From contig CM039137.1 in the NCBI GenBank assembly GCA_022036555.1, forward strand, positions 5,309,034-5,373,033: 64,000 nt of DNA, in the 5' to 3' direction. The position numbers and the translations under genes are program-made. Positions 23,581 through 36,359 of this stretch are shown here, piece by piece. The first letter of the stretch is position 1. Each line of letters starts with the position of its first letter. The notes below the pieces were generated by a model. The model was not told the origin of the DNA. It ran no database searches and worked only from the letters and a program-made list of their open reading frames with translations. This stretch comes from Microstegium vimineum (lineage: Eukaryota > Streptophyta > Magnoliopsida > Poales > Poaceae).

Positions 23581-25599
23581 CTCACCGCCAGCTTGGCTGC
23601 TCCTCCCCGCGCCACGGCCCAGAGGAAGACAAAACTCGGACCGACAGCCGGGCTCCGATCACATCTCCGAGTCTCTCTCCGACACGAGTTGCGCGAGAAC
23701 GGAGGCGGGCGAGTGGGTGGCGGCGCTGCTGCTGCGGTGGTGCGTGAGGAGGGAAAAGATTCGGGTCGGGGACCGGACCCGGTAAACAAAATGGGGCGGC
23801 CGGGTGGGCGCCTGGCAGGCAGCAGAGCACGCGCGCACAAAGCCGTACGTAGCCGACTAGTAAAATCGAGGAGGCGCGGGACCCCCTCCGTCTCCTTCTC
23901 CTCCCCTGCAGCCCCGCCTGCTCTCTGGAGCTCTGCTGCGCGCTGGCCGCTGGCGCACGGCGATTTGCCGTCCCCTTCCGTGATCTGCCGCGCGAGGTTT
24001 TTTTAAAAAAGGTTTTCGATGAGATTTGCGGCGGCAAACGGCAGGCTGGACGGGCAGCGTCGCCGTTCGGGGACCATCTTGGAGTGGTGGCTACAGCGGT
24101 CAGCGGAGAGGGGTCAAGGGGGGAGGGAGGGGAGGTTTGTGGTTGTTTGGGTTTGGGTTTTTGCTGTTTGGTAGGGTCGCAATTAGTTAGGTGGCGAGGA
24201 GACCGACGGGCACGGGCAGCAGTGGCACTGCGCTGTGCGCTGGACCGACTGATCCATGGTAGTGGACTACTGGACGCGTGGGTCTCTGTTATGCAACTTT
24301 AGGGGACAGCAACAATCAGTGAGATTACGGACGGACCATCACTGCACTATACGTCTGTACCTGTGTATCACCGGAGTACCATGTGCTTGAGTGTTTTATT
24401 AGGTGATGATTTTTAGGGTCTTTTTTGGGAGGAAGAATGGGCATTCATATGGGCGCTGGTGGAAAAATAGAACAAACAGAAAAGTCAGTGCATGAGTTGA
24501 CCCAAGAATCAGGCGTGAAGCAGGAAAAGTAAGGTGGCTCTGATTTTTAGGTGCGGCAGAATTGTTAAGCTCTTCAACATGCTTTTTTCTCTTCTTCGAT
24601 TTATTTATTATTAGAAACGGTGTTGCTATCTACAGTATCTATGAAAATTTTGATTAACAACGACCAATGTATTTCTATGGTAATATATATGACTATATGC
24701 TATTGCTTCACAAATAATCCTCCTCTCGAGCCCATCGATCAGGTGTACACGTGCTCAAGCTACCAAATGGAACTTTTGCCCACAAAAGTGAACATGCAAA
24801 ACATTACTAACTTTAACCATCATTTTTATATAAAAAAAATATGCATATCAACAACATAATATTTATGTTTTAGGTTCACTATAACATACTTTCGTGCGTG
24901 GATATCTTATAGTTGATGGTTACAAATATAAATATTTTGCTTAGGATAAACCTAATAGGACATAAAGAAACATGATGGCGAGTGGCATGGTTTGATGTGT
25001 TCGATCGTTCAGAGTTGGTAATAACTAACCATATCGAATACACTCATCACTCTACACACATCTTGATGTCATACTACATCCCACCGAGATCATGTGTGCT
25101 CTTATCATCGAAGCAAAACGGGGGAACATAAAAAGGCATCCATAATGCAGTCCGATGCGTTGAGCATTTTCAAAAGCAGAACGCCCCCGATCAATTCATC
25201 CAATGATAAAGCACCCCACAATGCAAATTGTCTATTCTTAATTCCCCGTGCTGTTCTTAAAGGGCAAACAAGCAAAAATAATTGAAGGTGGTAAAGCAAG
25301 CCGTCTGTGGTCGAGGTGCCTTGTGTGTGGTGGATACTTTGTTGTATCTGACGATCATCAGAGAAAGCCGGACTCCCACGTTGAAGTCTTCTTTCTAGTT
25401 TCATCTAGGAGAATAGAACTAGACTGAAACATAAAATTCCTGAAGTTCAAAGCGAGAGTCATTCATTGTGAAAAGCTCACCAACACTAATAGTGTTTCCG
25501 CACTGATTGGCACTTGCATTTAAAAAAAAATAGAGGTGGCGGCACAGCTCCAACACTCGGGTAAGACATGTTTGGGTTTAGAGCTGGAGCTGTTTGTTT
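23581..25599. other. Upstream region of the ALE2-like gene and gene-poor DNA
   Basis: The GC-rich stretch 23581-24060 immediately before the minus-strand start codon is the likely promoter and leader of the ALE2-like gene. Beyond it the sequence turns AT-rich and holds no recognised gene; weak minus-strand frames around 25105-25404 are not assignable. Confidence 0.4.
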
Positions 25600-25960
25600 T
25601 TTTTAAACTTATAGAGCTTTATAGACCAGAGACTCCAGATAAATCGTTAGAGACCAATTCTGTTACAAAGCTTGGTAACTGATACCAAAACACATGTCCT
25701 CCATCAGGAAAGACTGTTACACCATGTCTGACCAAGCAATCAGCCACCCTATAACAGGTTCTAGAACAAGTTGAAATGGAATAAGAAACAAAGTTGTTTG
25801 ACATCATTACTCGAATTTGTCTAAAAAGGGCACCTTCTGGGCTACTATCCAAACATTTTGTTGTTTGCACACCTCCCCAGCAATGTGCACTCTTTCTCCG
25901 GCATTTGCTTTATTCCTTGACATCCACCATCTCCACAGTCAAACTACTATTTTTAGTTGA
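25600..25960 (-). mobile_element. LINE-type reverse-transcriptase tail (RNase H-like) fragment
   Basis: Reading the minus strand gives WWMSRNKANAGERVH followed in another frame by CSRTCYRVADCLVRHGV. The first motif is typical of the end of plant non-LTR reverse-transcriptase polyproteins, and the second of the RNase H-like domain that follows. The two parts are in different frames with stops, so this is a decayed fragment. It could equally be described as an RNase H-like pseudogene. Confidence 0.6.
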
Positions 25961-28900
25961 AGATCCGGTTGCATAGCCCAAATCTTTAGTGCACTTGCAG
26001 TTTGCTAAGCCACACCCTTTCTCTGGAGCTGTTGAAGTGCAACAGGCTTGGAGGAGAGACGGCGGCAGCGCTGGTGGTCCGGCAGAGGGTTGTACCCTTA
26101 GCTTGTACTAGTAGGAGAGTAAGGGTCATCGGATCCATCTATTTAGGTAATAATACAAGACCATTTCGTATTTATCCACATGAGTTTTGAGGTCTTGTAC
26201 TGTACTACAACCCCGGTTCACAAAAAGAAGATGCGGTAGTTGTACTCGCGGCCTCGCGCACTGCGCTCCAGGGTGGCACACTTTCATGTGCATAATAACG
26301 ATCCATTTATTGGTGACATGATAGGCAAAGAAAAGGCAAAGCAACTGCCAACCAAGCATCAGAAAGAGTATAATAAGCAGAGTTTTATAGAGAGCCTTTA
26401 GTATACTTTGTGGTACGCGTGATACATGTTTTGTTTTGAAAGTAAGAGCATGGAGTCTGCTCGTCCTTTTTAAAAGTAGCCATCCATACTCCACTCCATG
26501 TGTAGTCGTCTACGGTTCCCATTTTCCAAAACCAAGCCTGTGCGTGCTGCACATGAAGCAGACTGCATCGTCGCGAACACAACATGTCACAGGTTGGCGT
26601 GGCAAAGGCAGTAGCAAAGCTTATCCATGCCGGTATGCCATGCACCGTAACCAACTCGCGTCAGCCTCGTCAAAAAACTGCGTAGAAGCCGCTCAGAACA
26701 CCGAACCGATCGACCCCGATCGACGAGGCGACGACCGGCACAGTGAAGCGAACGAACGGGCGGGACCTGCGTTGCAATTCCGTGCCCACTTCCGCTCCGC
26801 CAAGTCCCCGGTGACAAAGCGAGATCGACCCGCGGCTTGCGTCGGCGGAGTTAGGCCAGCTTTTGACCTGGGAAACGGCCGAGACGACGCTCGTCTCGGA
26901 TCCTGCGTGTCATCACGACGACGAAACCTTCCAGCGACGGCACGAGCGGACGGACGGGTTGACGCATGACGACATGGGCGGAACCGCGGGAAGATGGATG
27001 GATGGATGGTGACGAGGAGATAGATAAGCGCAGATCGCAGCTTGATCCCAGGACTTTTCCGGTCCACTGGATCTCGGATCGCAGCCCGCTTTCGCAGTTT
27101 CGCACCTGATTTCACTGCAAGTGGCGGTAGAGTCTCGAGGAGGGTACTGGATCCTTCCTGTCCATTCCTCCTCCTGAGGTCCCACGAGCACGAACCAAAG
27201 GGAAGGGGACGACAAGGACGAAGGAGAGAAGGCCTGCCTATGGTCCGTCCGATTGACGATGATAGATCCATGTTGCGCTGCGCGCATCAGCGGAACCAAC
27301 CGAAATGGCCTGAACTGCGGACGGCGTCGCTGTTTCCCGTGGCCACGAGCCCACCACCGCCCACGAGAACGTGACGCTGATGATCTTTCCACGGCGTTCT
27401 CCGTTCTGGATAGGTATGGATTATAAAAAGAACGCTAAACTAATATGGTGTGGAGAAGCAAATGGATGTCCACGAATAAGCGGCTGGACCAAATGGAGAA
27501 TAACCGACATATTCCAAACTCTTATTTTAGCGCAAAGCAGTCTGGACATGCGAGAGAATTAACGGTACTCAGTGCTTAACGTCACCATCAGAGATCGTGA
27601 TGCCGTTTCCCGTGCGAGTGATATTCAAAATCGAGAATATATCGACATATGCCGAACCAATCAACCAACCAACCCGTCTTTTGAAATTTCAGCTACCCCC
27701 TAACTGCATTTCCTTGACTTCATAGCTACTCCTACTTACGTATCACTGCTACACTACAAACCTGTAGATTTGATTACACGTTATGAAACACGGAGAACTC
27801 TAAAGTTAAGGGTCTGCTTGACACGTAAGAATTTTACAGGAATCGCGTACAGGAATCAGTTCGTTTTCACACAAAAAACAGGACATCTCGTGTTCCAAAC
27901 ACGACCTAAATAAGTAGTACTTCATAATCAACGATAGGGCGTACTTGGCGCGAGGCTCTATCCGATGTGCACCACTAAGGTTAGCAACGCATATCTCTCG
28001 TCCCATCCCCCATTCATTTTCTTATATGCCCCATCCGGCCCTATTACTTCTTCTTCTTAGGCGAGCCCCTCTCTCACCCACCTCAACTAGCGTCCAGGTC
28101 ATTAATGACCTCCCCGTCTATCAACCACCCCGTTAGACGAAGTTGTCCTCCCTTAACTTTACCGGTGTTTGCCCTCACAACCTACCCCGCCCAATCGGTT
28201 AACCTACCCTACCCGCTTGGCTGCAACGCCACCACCGGTCGACCAACAATCTATGGTCGGGGAGAGCTCAAAGACTCATCGGCCGACCAACCCTAACCCT
28301 AACCATCACCTCCGTCGCTGCAGTCATCGCCTCGTCCACCGCCCCAACCACGGTGACTTCACCGTCGAGCGCTCTGCCCACGGTCCGCCAGTTGCCCCGC
28401 CCTCGCCCCTTCTTCACTAGTAATGGTGACTCGTGCATCGCTAACCTTACGAGCGCATGCGCTCCAAATTAGGATTTGGTGCCTGGTGCCCCCCTCCCTC
28501 GCCGCTTTCACCATCGCTAGTCCCATCTCTCTAATAAGTTTTTTAGTAAAACAAGTTCTTTAGGATTAGTGTCTCTTTATGCAAAGTTTCTTGATATTGA
28601 AAATTTATTTCCTCCCTCCTGGTGATGGCAAGGGGATAGGCTAGATTTGGTTTCTCTATGACGACTCTAATGAGGATGAGGGCGACAACTACGTCGTCAG
28701 CAACCTCCTCGGTACGACGACATGGAGACTTAGGTTTTAGAACAACGACATGAAGATGGAGATGATGTTGCAATCATGTAATAATTTTCTCTAGTTTCTT
28801 CTCCGTTTTACTGTGGTTAGATTTGATCACACTTAGGTTCCGAACAACGACATCAAGACAGAGATGATGTTAATCATGTAACAATTTTTCTGGTTTCTCT

Positions 28901-29436
28901 ATGTTTTATTGTGGTTAGATTTGATCACAATGAAGAACTAGTGAGAATCAAGAGCAGCTCAGAAACACACCAAAGTCTCAGTTTGCACAATATAATAACA
29001 ATATTGGGAGTATTGAATATAATAACATTTATGTTATTTTAATAAATACACAATTGGAATTAAAGGGATAAAAATGCTTTTAATCAGAGGAAGGGGGAAA
29101 AGGAAAAATAGGGTGGACTTCCTTTTTTTAATAAAAAAGGAACGAAAACCAATTTCTTCACAGGCTATCAGAAGGTCCATGATCCAGCCCAATCTATAGC
29201 AGCCCACAAAATACTCTCTTAGCCTCTGTAACTACCGGCCCTAACGGCTAACAGTACTCGGCCCAGCCAGATAGTCCCCGCTCCGCCCGAACATTGGATC
29301 CGCTGCTCCTCTCTCTGCTCGCAGACTCCACAAGCGTCCAGGCTCGAGACGCCAGCACGCTCTCGCAGTAGCAGCGAGCGTGCCACGGGAGTGAGAGGTG
29401 CGGAGCTGTCGCCGGCGTCGACCATCGGGGTCGGAG
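25961..29436. other. Gene-poor region before MSI4/FVE
   Basis: A GC-rich stretch at about 26590-27380 has overlapping frames on both strands, none recognised. The sequence 27780-27910 resembles decayed transposon ends. A tandem duplication lies at 28731-28930. A GC-rich leader of MSI4/FVE begins near 29210. Confidence 0.4.
28731..28930. repeat. Tandem duplication, two ~103-bp copies
   Basis: Copy one starts at 28731 (taggttttagaacaacgaca) and copy two at 28834 (taggttccgaacaacgacat). Both end in tgtggttagatttgatcaca. They differ by scattered substitutions and small indels, so the duplication is not recent. Confidence 0.75.
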
Positions 29437-32400
29437 ATGAAGGAGAGAAGCGGCTCCAGGGCGGCAGTGGACGAGCGCTACGCGCAGTGGAAGTCGCTCA
29501 TCCCCGTTCTCTACGACTGGTTTGCCAACCACAACCTCGTCTGGCCATCCCTCTCCTGCCGGTAACTTCCTCTGTCCACCGCACCTCCTCTTCCTTCCGG
29601 CTCGCCCTTTCGGTTGTTTCGTGCCCGTAGCCACCGCTTCCCTGAAGATTCCTGCTGAATTAGGGTTTTGGTGGGGTGTGATGGAGTGGGGCCTGGGGCG
29701 TCGTTCGTATCTAGGGTTTTTATCTGGGTTGTACTTGCGGTGACTCTAGATCTGTCCCATGGTTGTTGCGATGGTGGGAATGGCGTAGGAAGGGGCGGGA
29801 ATGATGGGCCTGGATGGTGGATTAGCGTTTTGTGATGCTAGGGTTTATGGGTGGGTGGGTGGGTTTTGGCGGGTGTCACTGTTTGACAGTTTGAGGGGCG
29901 TAGAAGCTTTGCCTTCATGTTTTTAACTTATTATACTTCGCAAAAAAATGTTATTTATTAACTTATTATTGCTGCATCTGCTTGTTCAATTTGAACAAAA
30001 TCCCTGAAAATTCCTAATGTGCCAAATTCTTTCCAAACAAGTCTAATGTTTTGATGGTTAGTGGGTTGGTACACGTCCTTTGTTGCCTTCATATGATTAC
30101 TTACTATTGATTAGAATGGGAACATTATTTTGGTCATGTACCTTATGTGCATGAGTGCATCAGAGTTGTGCTTGTGCAGCATTCTGTTATCTCACCAGAT
30201 AATTTGAAACTAATGATAAATATTTACACATCAACTGTTTTCTGTAAGATGCTTCCCCCCTCTTCCATGTGACTGCAACTTATGATGCTGATATCTGGTT
30301 GTTCGGTAACAGGTGGGGGCCACAGTTTGAGAAAGCCACCTACAAGAATCGTCAACGCCTTTACCTATCTGAGCAGGCAAGTGCATATATTATCTTATAC
30401 CAGTTTGAAGAAGCAAATGTTGTCAATGCTTAGTTTTTTTTTGGCGGATGAGGACACATGCTATCGTTATTGGAGCTAGCTAACTGTAGGTTTGCTTTTG
30501 TGCTATGGTTTCAGACGGATGGGAGTGTGCCTAATACTCTGGTTATCGCAAACTGTGAAGTTGTGAAGCCAAGGGTTGCAGCTGCTGAACATATCTCGCA
30601 GGTTAGTGTCTGTTGCATTGATTACAGTTGAGTTCGGAGCAATCAGAAATGCATTAGTTTTAGCTGCATGTCTTGTGGTGTTTCTTTAATCTTTGATTCC
30701 AGTTCATCTCAAATCAGAAACTTGAGACTTTTTCCAGTCAGAGTTGTGTCTAAACTGCATTAGAATAGTTCCATATCTATGAAAGGATAATGTGGATTTT
30801 CATGGCTTGTGCCTTAATGGTATGAAGTATGAACATATGTCAACTCATTTGTTCTGTTTTTCTATACATCTGTATATATGTTGCTATCACCGTCCGTTAC
30901 ACATACTAAGGAGATCTAAGGTCAAAGGAGAAAAATGGTCATAAACCCACCCACATTTAAGTGTCATTCTTTCAAAACATGTAAACCCACCTTAACTGCT
31001 CTCTGCGCATTGGTTTTTTGCCCCATTTCAAAGTAAATGCTGTACAATAGTGCTCACGAGATATCTACATTCCTTTTGCAGTTTAACGAGGAAGCACGAT
31101 CACCTTTTGTTAAGAAGTACAAGACCATAGTTCATCCTGGTGAAGTAAGGGTTATTTTATATAGAAGTTGGCCTTTTTTTATTACTCTACTTTTTACATG
31201 TTGCTGATGCAGATCCTACAATGTGGCCACTATGTATTGGCTTCTCAACCTTGTTCCTCAGCTTTCTTTCGTATTGAAATTGTAGTTATATGATACTTTA
31301 TCTTATTTATTAAACCAGATGGTTGATGCATTATTTGTGTCTTTATCTTGCAAAACAGGTTAACAGAATCAGGGAGCTTCCACAGAACAGTAAGATCATA
31401 GCCACTCACACTGACAGTCCAGATGTATGTACAGACCTTTATACTGCTGTTTAATTCTTGTGAAGCATAATGGGTTGCGGTTTTATGGGTGCCAACCTTT
31501 TTTCCATTGTCATTCAGGTACTTATTTGGGATGTTGAAGCACAGCCAAATAGACATGCCGTCCTAGGAGCTTCTGAATCTCGCCCTGATCTGGTATGATT
31601 CATTGTTCAGTTCAATGTTCCAGATGTACTCTTTTTTGGCACAAGGCTTACTAGCATCTACTGTGTGTCAGATATTAACAGGACATAAGGAAAATGCGGA
31701 ATTCGCACTTGCCATGTGTCCGGCAGAACCATATGTCCTATCAGGAGGTTAGCCTATTTTTATCTTGTATGTTTGTGTTTTCCTACTCTTTTGGGAGTTT
31801 GTTTGGACGTCTCAAGCTCAAGCCGTAGCTCCAAGTAAGTCTAGTGGAATCGCGATATGTTCCCTTATTGCATTGGCAAGTTCCCTTCCCCTTAGGATGT
31901 CTATCTTTCTTCACAAAAATGTATATGTTCTACTACCTGTTGCATTTAGTTACTAATTAATTATTAGTTAATCTTGTGCCCTAGGATTTATGTCTCAACC
32001 CATTTGATGCCTAAATCTTTGCAGCAGCATCTTTTTAACTCGAATTGACTATGTTCTCTTTTGGAATAGAAATTGAGTCAAATTTGTTATCAAGAGTTGG
32101 ATACTGTCTGTGCCCATTTATGTTACTTTGTTGGGACTGAACTACTGAAGGTAGCTTTGTTATTGAAGACTAAAATCTTGTGCCATGAGCTCGCTCTCGT
32201 GACGCTTGCAAGCGTTAGTTATCTTATTATACTAGGCTAGATTTTTCATAACAGTTTGATTATTGAATTATTTGTCTTCTAAGAAATAATAAATGTTCCT
32301 GAATAACTCACGTCTCGATTTATTTATTGAGAATATGCAATTGTGTGACTTGGGCTCCTCCTGGTCTTGTGCATGCAAGTGTGAGCAGGTTCAATCCTGA

Positions 32401-34700
32401 TTTAGCTGTCTGATAGAATGAGGGATACCATGTCAACTTTAAGACATGCAAAATAAATTAGAATGGAACCTTAGTAATCACCACACCATATCAGCCTATG
32501 TAATAACCACGTGGTTATGTTCAGTTTGGTCCTAAGATGATTTACATAAAAAACTTTTGGGACTGCAAAGTTCTGTTTTCCAGCTATACAGACCCTACAA
32601 AAAGGGCAGTCCTTTTTCAAAGTTTATTGTTATTGTGCCGCATAAATGATAATCTGTGTTTTGTTCAAATACATAACTTAAATAGGAAAGGACAAATCTG
32701 TTGTCTTGTGGAGCATCCAAGATCACATATCTGCCCTTGGAGATTCCTCGTCTTCTCCTGGAGCATCTGGCAGCAAGCAGTCTGGTAAAACTGCAACTGA
32801 AAAGGAGAGTCCTAAAGTTGATCCTAGAGGTATATTCCACGGACATGACAGCACTGTTGAAGATGTTCAGTTCTGCCCTTCCAGGTAAATAATATTATCT
32901 ATTTGTTTGGTTTCCTTCAAAACAATGGATGGACTTGAAACGTTAGCATATATCATTATCATCCTTCAATTTTTCAAATGTTCATTGTTAAAACATTTCT
33001 TTTTGTTCATTGCTGTTATTGTCAATTAAACTAGGATCAGTGGTCTTCTTTGTGAATATGCCTTATTCTCATTTACAGTAACACCCTTTTCTTTTCTTTG
33101 GGATGTAGTGCGCAGGAGTTTTGTAGTGTCGGTGATGATGCTTGTCTTATTCTGTGGGATGCTCGAACTGGCACTAGCCCAGCTGTTAAGGTGACGTTCT
33201 TCTGTTCCACATCTAATAGGTTCAAGTATGTTTTTGGCCGAAGTTGAGTACATGAATGCAATATGCCTTCTTTTGTAATAACATAGCTTCAAGCAAATAG
33301 GTGATAGGCTTTTGGCTTTTAACGTGACCATTGTGACTCACATGGAGTTTTATCTGTTGCATGATACTTCCGCTTCTAAACCCAATTGATATAATGTGTT
33401 GAAAAATTGAGAGATTTATTGGTTCTGGTCAACAATATTTTGTTCAGTTTTTTTTCTTTAAAAAACTTGTTCCAGTCTGGGTGACCTTTTTTTTTTGGTA
33501 ATATGGTGTACCTTTCGATCTTCTTTCTCAGGATATGGAAGTTTTATATTCAGTATGAACGTTAAAAGTTATTTATTCTTTATTTCCAGGTTGAGAAAGC
33601 TCACAGTGGAGATGTTCATTGTGTTGATTGGAATCCCCTTGATGTTAACTATATCTTAACTGGGTATGATGGCATTAAGGCTTAATTCAGTATAGTTTGT
33701 GATTTTCCCCTCCATTTCCATCAGTTCCTTACATATTTAAGTAATGAATGTTTCAATTGATATTTTAGTTCTGCTGATAACTCTGTCCGAATGTGGGATC
33801 GTCGCAAGCTGGGTTTGGGAGGAGCTGATTCTCCACTTTATAAATTTGAGGGCCATAAAGCTGCTGTTCTTTGTGTTCAGGCATGTCAAGATAATATTTT
33901 TGCTATTATGTTCTCTTCATGCAGATATAGTTGCCTCCTATGATGTTTTTGGATTACCTTTTTGCCATAATTCTAGTCTTTTGGGTTGCAGTGGTCACCT
34001 GATAGAGCATCTGTTTTTGGAAGTTCTGCTGAAGATGGTTTCTTAAATGTGTGGGACCATGAGAAGGTAAGCACTCATAGAAACTGAACTATCTTGTCTT
34101 TTGCTGAAGGAAACATGCACAACTATCGGTGAAGGTGATTGGGTTGAGTTGCCTGTGATTTCTCATTGACTTCTCTGGCCTGACTAATATAAGTTTTTGT
34201 AATGGCAGGCTGGGAAGAAGAAAAATTCTAATGTCCCATCTGGGCTTTTCTTTCAGCATGCTGGTCATAGGTTTGTTGTCTTTGTCTCAGATTCAAATCT
34301 AACCCTTTGCATACATCCTTCCATTTTTACCATGCATTTCATAATTCATGTTGTACATCTTGGCAGGGATAAGATTGTAGACTTCCACTGGAATTCGTCA
34401 GATCCTTGGACAATTGTCAGTGTATCTGATGATGGTGAGAGCACTGGTGGAGGTGGAACACTGCAGGTACATCTCTTTCTTACAATATTGCAAGCAAGCG
34501 ATTTTATATGACAAATATCAATCTATATTTTCGTAGTTAATTGGGGTTACTAAATCTACTAATGATTGCCTTCTATTCTTACTGTTTCGTTTGTGCAGAT
34601 ATGGCGCATGAGTGATTTAATCTACCGCCCTGAGGAAGAAGTTCTTACAGAACTGGAGAATTTCAAGTCTCACTTGGCCAGCTGCGCTCCAAGAACTTGA
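29437..34700 (+). CDS. MSI4: MSI4/FVE-type WD40 histone-binding protein
   Basis: Fifteen exons join in frame to 453 residues: 29437-29561, 30313-30376, 30515-30601, 31082-31144, 31359-31424, 31518-31592, 31672-31747, 32686-32884, 33109-33190, 33590-33663, 33769-33880, 33992-34066, 34209-34270, 34367-34466, 34599-34700. The N-terminal histone-binding helix region has DERYAQWKSLIPVLYDWFAN. WD40 blades follow, with VLIWDVEAQPNRHAVLG, GGKDKSVVLWSIQDH, CLILWDARTG, SVRMWDRRKL and LNVWDHEK. The C-terminus IWRMSDLIYRPEEEVL is diagnostic. Known role: MSI4/FVE is a nuclear RbAp48-type subunit of histone deacetylase and PRC2-like complexes that promotes flowering, and has been linked to cold response. 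The basic Lys-rich extension before this start in Arabidopsis is absent. Introns 2 and 11 use GC donors. Confidence 0.95.
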
Positions 34701-36089
34701 GTCATGTGGCTATCTGTGGAATTCAATCTTGTGAAAACTCTGAGTAGGTGTTGTAGTTTCCTGGCCATAAGTATGGCCCCAATTGACATTGGATCTGTCT
34801 TCTGATGCTCCTAGAGCTGTACCCCTGAGGGGCTTGTGCCTTTGCGAGCTTGTGTTAAACATGTTGTATGACTAAATGTCTAAATTATTGTTCAGAGTTG
34901 GATGTCTAGTCTGTAGGCCAACTATTGGTATATTTGCCAGATATTGTCAACAATTATTCCAGATTTGTGTATTGGATCTGATGATATTGTCTGCAATGGC
35001 TTATTTTTATGGTGTCTTCATGCGAGTGTTTTTACAGTCTTTGGCATATCGTTCGGTCGAAGGCCTATTGTCTGCGTGCATTTGAGCTTGTTCTCTAGGT
35101 GTTTGCTCTTGCTGTAGAGTTGTGGTAGTTGTACCTATTATTCTTGGCTTTGCATTTAGCTCTGTCCCCGGGCCAGTTCTGCTGCAGCGCTGTAAAGCGG
35201 CACAACCGAACAGGTAGAAAATTATAATCATTATCTGATGGGTGATGAGTCTTCATGTGTTGCCGGGATTTTGTCCTTACCGGAATGCGTTATTCCAAGA
35301 ATTGACCCGACCTGGTTGGCTGGCCGATTCCGATCTCAGCACATCGGCAGCGGAACAGAGGACAGCAAGAACATGTGAAAGGGAATGCGTTATTCCAAGA
35401 ATTGACCCGACCTGGTTGGCTGGCCGGTTCCGATCTCAGCACATCGGCAGCGGAACAGAGGACAGCAAGAACATGTGAAAGGAACCGCGAAGGACAGGTG
35501 ACATGCCGCGAAGGACAAGCACGGCGGAAGATACGTCGTCGTGATTGGGAGGCAACACAACTCACGTCGCGATAGCGTGCGGCGACTCGTGTGCTACTGC
35601 TAGCACGCAGACAAGGAAAGGTTAGCTAAACAGTTCATTATTAATGAGGAAACGCCAACAATTCGTGCCTCTCGTCAAATCGTCTTATCTGGACAACTCA
35701 CTCATCAGCACGTCTCCTCTTCTACGTCGATAGGGTCCTCGGTGAAAGAGCTACGATCCTTAATAATACTTATGGATCACCATTTGAAATGAACGCAACA
35801 ATGTAGCACCCATACAATTCGAATGCATCATCAGCATTTTCTCTATGATTTTTTTTGTTTGACAAGTTGCTACCACCAGATGGGATCTATCTTCGCCAGC
35901 TTCCAAGATGAAGCAGGCTTTTGGGTGCAAGTGGGGTTCGCTAATCTGTTTTCACGCTCCTTTTCGTTCTCCTAGCGGTGTGCTGGAAACTAGTACGTGA
36001 AACGCACGAAAAAGCATAGCGAGGGTGCCAAACTAGACAGAGCCCAAGTGCAATTGCAACGCGAATGCACCTGCAACACAGTGCAACCT
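34701..36089. other. Intergenic region between MSI4/FVE and the polyamine oxidase pseudogene
   Basis: The MSI4/FVE 3' untranslated region is expected in the first 250-400 bases. A 100-bp tandem duplication follows at 35282-35481. No gene is recognised. Confidence 0.45.
35282..35481. repeat. Recent 100-bp tandem duplication
   Basis: Two adjacent copies (35282-35381 and 35382-35481) are nearly identical; the difference I see is gccgattcc against gccggttcc. The copies keep the same reading frame in a short open frame at 35242-35478, but that frame resembles no known protein. Confidence 0.9.
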
Positions 36090-36359
36090 CTAATTACCGT
36101 AGTGCCGCAGCAGCCGCTCGGCCTCCCTCACACCGCTCAGGTACGCGGCGTGCGTCGTCGAGTAGTGCGTCCGGTGCGTCGCCTCACCGGCGAACAGAAC
36201 GCGAAGCGGCGGCGCACCGCCAACCGTCCGACCCGCGTGGCGGCACTGGCAGCGGCTCGGCCATCCGGTCGAGGTCCACGCCACTGGACCCGACGGCCAC
36301 GTAGCTGTAGGAGCCCAGGAAGAGCGGGTCCGTGGCCCACCCACTCCTCTTGATCCGCT

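Noticed and set aside
26693..27271. 192-residue minus-strand open frame
   Set aside because: It is Arg- and Ser-rich in a GC-rich patch with open frames on both strands, and no family resemblance was found.
28289..28304. Telomere-like aaccctaaccctaacc
   Set aside because: Only about two and a half units occur, in otherwise unremarkable sequence, which is too short to be a telomeric remnant.
35242..35478. 78-residue open frame spanning the tandem duplication
   Set aside because: Its repeats come from the DNA duplication, and neither copy resembles a known protein.
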